Shown one piece after another: positions 57,340 through 64,000 of a stretch of 64,000 bases of DNA (position 1 is its first letter; each line of letters begins with the position of its first letter). The notes beneath the pieces are model-generated. The model ran no database searches. It was not told where the DNA came from and saw only the letters and a program-made list of their open reading frames with translations. This DNA is from Amphiura filiformis. Lineage: Eukaryota > Echinodermata > Ophiuroidea > Amphilepidida > Amphiuridae. A program made the translations under genes and the position numbers. Where the stretch lies: contig NC_092646.1 of the NCBI RefSeq assembly GCF_039555335.1, positions 33,672,880-33,736,879 of the forward strand, given 5' to 3'.

Positions 57340-57650
57340 TATGACTAGTTAACGTCGCTGTGTGAAAAATAACCGGCCAATATTAAAAGTACTCTTCTAA
57401 AGTTCTAGAAAATATAGTTTTTAACATGTCCTAAATTTTTAGCTAATTTAGATGTTTGGAAATATTCGTACTTTGGTGTTTTAGTTAATGTTATAGGTAA
57501 TAGTACATTGCCTAGTTAACGTCGCTGTGTGAAAAATAACCGGCCAATATTAAAAGTACTCTTCTAAAATTCTAGACAATATAGTTTTGTAACATGTCCT
57601 AAATTTTTAGCTAATTTAGGTGTTTGGAGAGGGTCGTACTTTTGTGTTTT
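57340..57650. repeat. Two-copy tandem duplication (~165-bp period)
   Basis: CTAGTTAACGTCGCTGTGTG ... AACATGTCCTAAATTTTTAG occurs at 57347-57448 and 57512-57613 with few differences. Confidence 0.85.
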
Positions 57651-58499
57651 AGGAAGGACATGTAAACGACAGATAACACCAAAAATATGAAGAAATTATT
57701 TCCAAACCGTGTTAAGTCAAAAATCATTATGTTGCTCATTTTCAAGAATGCTGGTTTACAAAAAGCACGCCATTGTCTAATTTCGTGAACAAAGCCACAC
57801 ATAACATTGTTTCCTTTCGTTTCCTTTATAATCGGTTACCCAACTGAAGCTATGAATACCAGCTTTATTGCGATATCGCACATGAAAACAGTCACTTGTG
57901 CACAACCAGAGAAGATCCGATTTAATCAGTTGAGCTGTTTCAATGAGTGTTATCTTGGTTTAATAGCTTTTAATGGGGTTAAGTCCTGCAAAGGTCGAGA
58001 TGAATTCTACTGTAGACATGACTGCATCATGCCAAAGTTTGGCGCCGCACACCCCTACCAAAATTTAACTTGAGTGCCCCAGAGTATTATTATTATTCAT
58101 GTACATTCTAGACTTGCGTCTAACAAAGCAGTCATGTCAAAACAAACGAATATGATTAAAATTCATTTAACCAATTAAAGATAACTGAAAGCAATCTTAC
58201 TTTTTGATTGTAGGCCTACTTTTATTTACAAACTGAATTTATTTGCATGTAAAACTACTTAAATTAATCATGTGATGTGATCATTGATCAAGCATAAGAA
58301 GTTTACAATGAACGAAAATAAAAGACCTATTAAGACCCTATTTTGCCGGACTCGAGGAGGACTCGAAGCCGAGTCCCCGAGTCCTTGGGGTCCGAGTCCG
58401 AGTCCGAGTCCAAGTCCTTAGCTTCCGAGTCCAAGTCCGAGTCCGAGTCCTCCAACAGTCCGAGTCCGAGTCCCGAGTCCTCCAACACTGGATCACAAG

Positions 58500-59630
58500 T
58501 GAACATTGCTATAGAGTTAGACATGCGTTACAGCAAGACCCAAAGATCAGCTCAAGACGCAATCCTTTACCCAACATTCTCCAATCAAGCTTCTGCCGGA
58601 TCGTTCGTAACTACTTGAATTGGTATCCCTACAAACTACAGTACCGTCATGGACTTCATCCTGTTTGTTGAATATTAATTAAAAGCAAAAGTTGTCATTT
58701 CAACAATAAATCCTGTTAGCACTTTGTTGATTCGTCGAGATTGAAATGTATGAAAATCAATCAGCCGTGTGCAGCTAGCTACAAAAATGGGTGGTTGTAT
58801 TCAAATAGGTATAACTTTGGTTTGCTGTAAGCAATTGCAACAATTCTTTTTTATTTAGACGTGTAGAGTTTGTCCTTACAGATCTCTAGTTACAGCCTCT
58901 CAAACATGAGTTTACCTCTTTTTGATTCAGCCTGTAACTGACCACTGGACTGGTCACGTAGCAACGCAATGTAGCAAAGTTGCAAAAAGTAAGTTCCAGT
59001 ATTACTAGATTTATACCAAAACTCAATTATACTAGTACTTAATTCTATTTCGGACGATGATCATGGTCCGGTGTTCTGTATTAACCTTTTCCCAGCTCTC
59101 CAATATAATATGGAATCTATCGTAATTTTCTATAATAAGTTTATAATATCACTTAGAATAGAACATTCTTCTTTATTTACTTATTCATTCTTTATTTTAT
59201 TATTCATTCATGTCTGTCCACTAAGAACTAATATAATAAAGTAAGGAACAAACCTGCAAGTGACTCAGTTTGTATTCATATATAAGCTAATATACTTCCA
59301 CAGTCTATTCATTTGCTTGCGCGGTAACATAATTATTGCAATTTTACAGACATTTTATTTTATCTGCAAGCATGATTTTGTGATAAAATTTGCAATGAAG
59401 CTGTATATTTATGAATGATTGGTGTCATTTTTGGTTCCAGTGGTCTACAACATTGATGTAATTTGGTATGACCTTGCCATTTCATTCCTTGTCTTTATGA
59501 AACCAGAGCCTGATCAGATCGGTCTTTAATGGGCTGTTCCGTTTAAAATCCACAGTAAAAGCCTGGATCAAGCAATGCTCCTAGTAGAACATTTATGTGG
59601 ACAAAGTGAATATGGGGCGGGGCCAAAAAT
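58500..59630. other. Unassigned AT-rich intergenic sequence
   Basis: No gene, terminus pair or tandem repeat recognised. Confidence 0.4.
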
Positions 59631-59640
59631 CAACACATTG

Positions 59641-59893
59641 GGGAGCGATCGTTATTTATGGCAGGGGGAATGGGTAAATTTAGGGGAACACGAAATTTTT
59701 TGTGGTCTTGAGGGGGGAACCTGAAATTTTTAGTTGAACCAGGAGGGGGATTGTTAAATTTTAAATGGAGAAAATTGGGAAAACAAGGGGAACGCGAAAA
59801 TTTTGAGCGGGCGCGAGGGGAACGCGAAATTTTTTGTCGATATTTTTGCCAAAACACCCATTACCCCCCCTGCCGTAAATAACGATCGGTCCC
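59641..59893. mobile_element. MITE with GGGA(G/C)CGATCGTTATTTA termini
   Basis: The left end GGGAGCGATCGTTATTTATG and right end GTAAATAACGATCGGTCCC are inverted, with CAGGGGG / CCCCCCTG next to them. The interior has repeated GGGAACGCGAAATTTT-like words. No clear target duplication. Confidence 0.7.
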
Positions 59894-60199
59894 TATAATG
59901 GTATGTCCGAGATAGAATTTTATTTTATCAGTCAAAAACAAGTAAATTAACTGGTCACCATACGCTCGAACACCAACTTCATTAAGTATCTCCTTTGGGT
60001 GGATGACATATACAATAAACCTCACATAGGGCCTACTTAACACTTTCACATACTTTACATTTTATTCCAAATGAGGGTAAACTTTTGTGTTTAACGTGCC
60101 AATTTTCAATTTATCACGATTTTAGCCATTTTCTTTCTTTTTTTACTGATGAACCATGAAATGGTATGAGCATATGTGAGTGTATCTTACTTCCTTCCT

Positions 60200-60430
60200 T
60201 CCTTACAGACTGACTAACCTTTTAGTCTGAAATGGGCCTATTTCGAAATGCCACGAAGGTATGATCCCTCCGAGTGGTGTCAAAAATGAAAGAGAAAAAA
60301 GTTAAAAATATATTGAAAATATTTTCCCACCCGGGGTGGCACTCATGATAATCACCGGGTCAAAATTCATGTGGGTCCTTTTCGTATCTCAAAATGCAAG
60401 GTAGGTATGTACCCCCGAGTGGTGTCAAAT
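60200..60430. repeat. Dispersed-repeat fragment (CCGAGTGGTGTCAAA words)
   Basis: CTCCGAGTGGTGTCAAAAATG (60268) recurs as CCCGAGTGGTGTCAAATGAA (60414). ACCCGGGGTGGCACTCATG resembles the start of 17486. A similar edge (CACTCCGCCTAAGACCCGGG) occurs at 63690. Confidence 0.45.
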
Positions 60431-60458
60431 GAATGAGAACAAAGTAACTTTTAGAATA

Positions 60459-60661
60459 GAGGCCGTCAGCGTGACGTCATATGCCGCCATCTTGTGGGTA
60501 CACGCTGCGATGGTCGTTCGATCTCCATGCGTGAACAGCAAAATCACCGTGGTGATGCGTGATAACAGCTGCGTGGCAAGCTGCGCCCTGCGCGTAGTGT
60601 CCGACGCAGAATCACGCGTATATCATTTGTACCCACAAGATGGCGAAAGGCTGACGGCCTC
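60459..60661. mobile_element. TA-flanked GC-rich MITE (203 bp)
   Basis: GAGGCCGTCAGC at the left and GCTGACGGCCTC at the right are perfect inverted repeats. Further inward GCCATCTTGTGGGTAC / GTACCCACAAGATGGC also pair. TA stands on both sides. The interior is much richer in GC and CpG than the neighbourhood and contains TGACGTCA. Confidence 0.85.
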
Positions 60662-60719
60662 TATATAATAAAATTAATTTCCCCACACTCCTCATAAGAC
60701 CTGGGTCAAATGAAAGAAG

Positions 60720-63640
60720 ATTAAATTCCCTCCTAAAATTACTAAATCACGCTCTTACAAAAATTTCAATCAAATTAATTTTATAAATTCACTCAAAACT
60801 CAACACTGGGATAAAGTCAGATGTTAATTCTGCTTGGCCAGTTTGGTCTAACATGCTCAACGATGTGTGCAATAAACATGCTCCTATTTAATAGAGAAAA
60901 GAAGATTAAAGGCCATCTCCCTGAATGGGTAACTGGTGACTTCCTTAGACTTTCTAAAGATAAAGAGTAAAGCTTGCAAAACTAATGACCCACTTGACTG
61001 GGATAAAGCAAAGGCTCTTCGAAATAAGGTCAATAATTTTAGGATAAGCTTAAAGAGAAAATAACAATTAGATTGAACAGAACCTAAATAATTCTAAGAA
61101 GTTGTGGAAAACCATTAGAAAAGTAATTCCCAGTAAAAATAAGAGTACAGTTGTTAATATTAAGGTTGATGATAAACTTACCAATAATAACATTGATACT
61201 GCTATAATGAATTTAACAACTATTTTACTACAATTGGTGCTGATCTAGCTCAAAAAAATTGATTCTCATCAAGACATTGGTGATAATTTGTGTAGTAATG
61301 AAAATGTTTTGAATTCCTTTGATATTAAGGGCCATTCTAACTTCATTTTTCATTCAATTTCTGCTGAGTATGTCTATGATGAACTTTGTAAATTATCCAA
61401 TAATAAATCACCAGGTCTTGATGATATTGAATGTTAAATTGCTAAAAATAGCTGCCCCTATTATTTGTAATTCACTTGCCTATATATGCAATCTTTCGTT
61501 ATCAACCTCTGTTTTTCCATCAGAATGGAAAAATGCCAAAGTTGTTCCTATTTTTAAATCGGGCAGCAAATGTAATGTTGAAAACTATCGTCCTATTTCT
61601 GTTTTGAGTGTTGTTTCTAAAATTATTGAGCGTGCAGTTCATGATCAAGTATACTCTTATTTGTCTGTAAATAATTATCTTAGTCAATCTCAATCTGGTT
61701 TTCGTTCTTAATACTCAACTGCTACCACTGTAATTGATGTTCAGGACTATATTCTTAAGAGCATGGATGAAGGAAAAGTCACTGGTGCCATTTTTCTTGA
61801 CCTCAAGAAAACTTTTGACACAGTAAATCATGAGCTTCTTGTTAACAAACTCAGGAAATATGGCATCAGTGGCATTGAACTCAACTGGTTTAAGTCTTAT
61901 CTCAATAACAGAATGCAGTCTGTAAAAATTGGTTGTTCTATTTCAGATTTAAGGCCTATTAATATTGGAATTCCTCAAGGGTCTATAATAGGCCCTTTGT
62001 TATTCATATTATTTGTTAACGATCTTCCTGTTAGTGTTACATGTAAAACAGTTATGTATGCTGATGATACCTCCCTGCTTGTTAATTCGTCTGATCCTTT
62101 AAGTCTTCAAAATAGTCTGAATCAAAACCTCTGTAGTATAGCTAAATGGTTTAGAGAAAACAAAGTTACTCTTAATCTAAGCAAAACTAAGTTGATGCTC
62201 TTTGGTACACCCCAAACCCTTATTAAATTCAATAATATTTCTTTGAAATGTGATGGTGAAGACATTGAGAAAGTTGATCATTTCAAATACCTTGGTCTTA
62301 TTTTTGACAGTAACATGACTTGGTCTCACCATGTTGATTTAATTGCTTCTAATGTTTCTAAAAGATGTGGTGTAATTCGTCGTGTTAAATATTACCTTTC
62401 AAATCACATTCTGAAAAAACTTGCTGAATCTCTTGTTATGCCGCACTTTAGTTACTGTAGCCATGTTTGGTCTAATTGCTCTCTAACACTTTCCAGTAGG
62501 TTGCAAGTTCTTATGAACAATCTTGCAAGAATCACCCTTTCCGCTGACATAAGAACTCCTATTGATACATTGACAGTAACATGACTTGGTCTCACCATGT
62601 TGATTTAATTGCTTCTAATGTTTCTAAAAGATGTGGTGTAATTCGTCGTGTTAAATATTACCTTTCAAATCACATTCTGAAAAAACTTGCTGAATCTCTT
62701 GTTATGCCGCACTTTAGTTACTGTAGCCATGTTTGGTCTAATTGCTCTCTAACACTTTCCAGTAGGTTGCAAGTTCTTATGAACAATCTTGCAAGAATCA
62801 CCCTTTCCGCTGACATAAGAACTCCTATTGATACATTGACAGTAACATGACTTGGTCTCACCATGTTGATTTAATTGCTTCTAATGTTTCTAAAAGATGT
62901 GGTGTAATTCAGCTTAATTCGTCGTGTTAAATATTACCTTTCAAATCACATTCTGAAAAAACTTGCTGAATCTCTTGTTATGCCGCACTTTAGTTACTGT
63001 AGCCATGTTTGGTCTAATTGCTCTCTAACACTTTCCAGTAGGTTACAAGTTCTTATGAACAATCTTGCAAGAATCATCCTTTCCGCTGACATAAGAACTC
63101 CTATTGATACATTGATGAATGATCTAAAGTGGCTCAAATTAGACCAAAGCTGGAACAATCATATTCTTGTTATGTTATTCAAGTGCCTTACTGGGAAAGC
63201 TCCTGATTATCTTTGTTCTAGTTTCAGCTTTACCCATTCTATTCATAGCTATAGTACAAGAGGAAATTCTTCTAATTCACTTCTTGTTCCTCATTACAAG
63301 AGCAACTCTGGTGTAAGAACTTTTCATGTCAGAGCAGCTAATCTTTGGAATAACTCAACTGACATTGATACTCGTTCAAACTTTGATTCAATGTCTATTG
63401 GTCAATTTAAAAACTATATTCAGGGTGATTGATCATTATGTAATCATATTATTATTATGTAATTGTATATTTTAACCAATTTCATTATGTGCTGTAAATG
63501 TTATTCCATTCTTAATATACTTTTGTTGATATTCTTAAGTTATTCTCTGTAACAGGGCCCCCTAGAATAGCAGTGCTTTGTCACTGAAGGGGCTACCCTG
63601 TATAATGAAAGCGCAAATAAATAAATAAATTAATTAATTA
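60720..63640 (+). mobile_element. 5'-truncated non-LTR retrotransposon (CR1/Jockey-like group)
   Basis: The left third (60720-61320) is decayed linker between endonuclease and reverse transcriptase. The RT domain follows, then a short 3' UTR with CAGGGCCCCCTAGAATAG and GGGGCTACCCTGTATAATG, and an (AAAT)n tail at 63615-63645. The endonuclease is missing, as usual for incompletely reverse-transcribed insertions. Confidence 0.85.
61319..63432 (+). pseudogene. Reverse transcriptase ORF2, broken, with 266-bp tandem triplication
   Basis: The RT motifs in order are ENYRPISVLS, a stop at about 61709 (after SQSGFRS), AIFLDLKKTFDTVNHELL, GIPQGSIIGPLLFILFVNDL, the catalytic YADDTSLL at ~62058, and FKYLGLIFD. 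The segment starting ATGACTTGG at 62315 is repeated at 62581 and 62847 (266 bp each). The third copy runs on into the true C-terminus (LFKCLTGKAPDYL ... IGQFKNYIQGD, stop at 63430). As 266 is not a multiple of three, the duplication shifts the frame. In life the protein would copy its own RNA at a nicked target; here it is dead. Confidence 0.9.
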
Positions 63641-63649
63641 ATTAATTGA

Positions 63650-64000
63650 TTAAAGAATGTGTTAAGATTATTTTGCCCACTAGGGTGTGACACTCCGCCT
63701 AAGACCCGGGTCAATATTCCTATTTTTGGCAGGGTTCGCAGGTTTTTGTCGCAGGTGGAAAAAACCGCGGTTTTAACCGCTTGGCAAAAACAATTTTTGC
63801 CAGTTTTTGCCTGCAAAAATTGCAAAAAGTGATTAAAGTGATTTATAGTGCAGTTTTTTTCATCTCAAAAAATTATTAAGTTACGAAAATCATTTCCTGA
63901 GTGTAACAAGGCCAGATTTTGTAATTATAAGTAACGTTAAGAACCAAGAAATTAGTAACAAGAAATTAAAGGCATACGTTTTCATTGTTCAAATGCATTT
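63650..64000. other. AT-rich tail with CAAAAA / TTTTTG words; nothing coding
   Basis: GGCAAAAACAATTTTTGCCAG and neighbouring words form a short palindrome at 63782-63830. No gene seen. Confidence 0.35.

Larger units (their letters stand above)
56260..58490. mobile_element. CAGTGTTG-ended element carrying (GAGTCC)n, probably split by later insertion
   Basis: The left end is CAGTGTTGTAGTCGAGTCC (56260), followed by GAGTCC hexamers to 56425. The right part has GAGTCC hexamers at 58375-58475, ending CTCCAACACTG (58490). GATCACA occurs at 56250-56256 and 58491-58497, three bases from the left end and flush with the right, compatible with a target duplication. Both hexamer blocks read GAGTCC on the + strand, so they look like two halves of one element with ~1.9 kb inserted between. 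Confidence 0.55.

Noticed and set aside
57807-58073. 88-residue + strand frame
   Set aside because: No domain, no splice context, and it lies between repeat fragments; indistinguishable from chance.

Overview
The window is metazoan nuclear DNA: spliced genes with GT-AG introns, AT-rich intergenic sequence, and dense satellites, miniature transposons and decayed autonomous transposons. The repeated 'aggcctat' filler, tRNA-derived SINE, P-element/THAP9-like and Harbinger-like sequences, and many TTAA-, TA- and 8-bp-target elements suggest a marine invertebrate deuterostome (hemichordate or echinoderm). That assignment is an inference. There is no operon-style organisation, CRISPR array or recognisable functional tRNA/rRNA gene.

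Region 1 (1-16,200). A six-exon gene on the + strand (74-5830) encodes an apparently intact 174-residue Myb/SANT-like protein of the kind that partners Harbinger transposase. Convergent to it on the - strand is a three-exon HARBI1-like (DDE_Tnp_4) transposase (9200-15634). Its D, D and E positions are visible, but it carries frameshifts. Introns and spacers hold a hAT-type element with a TTAA-type element nested in it (1347-2734), a tRNA-type SINE, a tandem array of hairpin units (6040-8160), a 20-bp minisatellite (9540-10385) and a 1.3-kb hAT-type element with a perfect 8-bp target duplication (13685-14974).

Region 2 (16,300-27,900). A second Myb/SANT-like gene lies on the - strand (at least 16972-26618). 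Its intron phases agree across four exons, and two intron positions match the first Myb gene. Its 7.5-kb intron holds a ~39-copy, 108-bp satellite (19210-23465). Each satellite monomer carries four TGACC(T/C) half-sites spaced as nuclear-receptor direct repeats.

Region 3 (28,000-41,000). A MYND zinc-finger fragment (- strand, 29487-29735) is followed by several miniature elements. A THAP9/P-element-like transposase pseudogene (36458-40737) carries about six frameshifts, and a second small fragment of the same family lies at 32629-32778.

Region 4 (41,000-48,700). An array of eight 'islands' made of a 20-bp minisatellite is each bounded by splice-like acceptor and donor sequences. A 200-bp element has inserted in one spacer, and neighbouring spacers show the empty site. 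Further on are an 8-bp-TSD miniature element, a 365-bp TTAA-flanked palindrome and a 2023-bp element with perfect 29-bp terminal inverted repeats. That last element is filled with paired GTTCACA/TGTCACATCC motifs and has no coding capacity.

Region 5 (48,700-64,000). This is mostly miniature elements and simple repeats, including (GAGTCC)n clusters inside a probable CAGTGTTG-ended element. It ends in a 5'-truncated non-LTR retrotransposon (about 60,720-63,640) whose 3' coding part carries a 266-bp tandem triplication.

The only host-like genes seen are the two Myb/SANT genes and possibly the MYND fragment; nearly everything else is mobile or tandemly repeated DNA.
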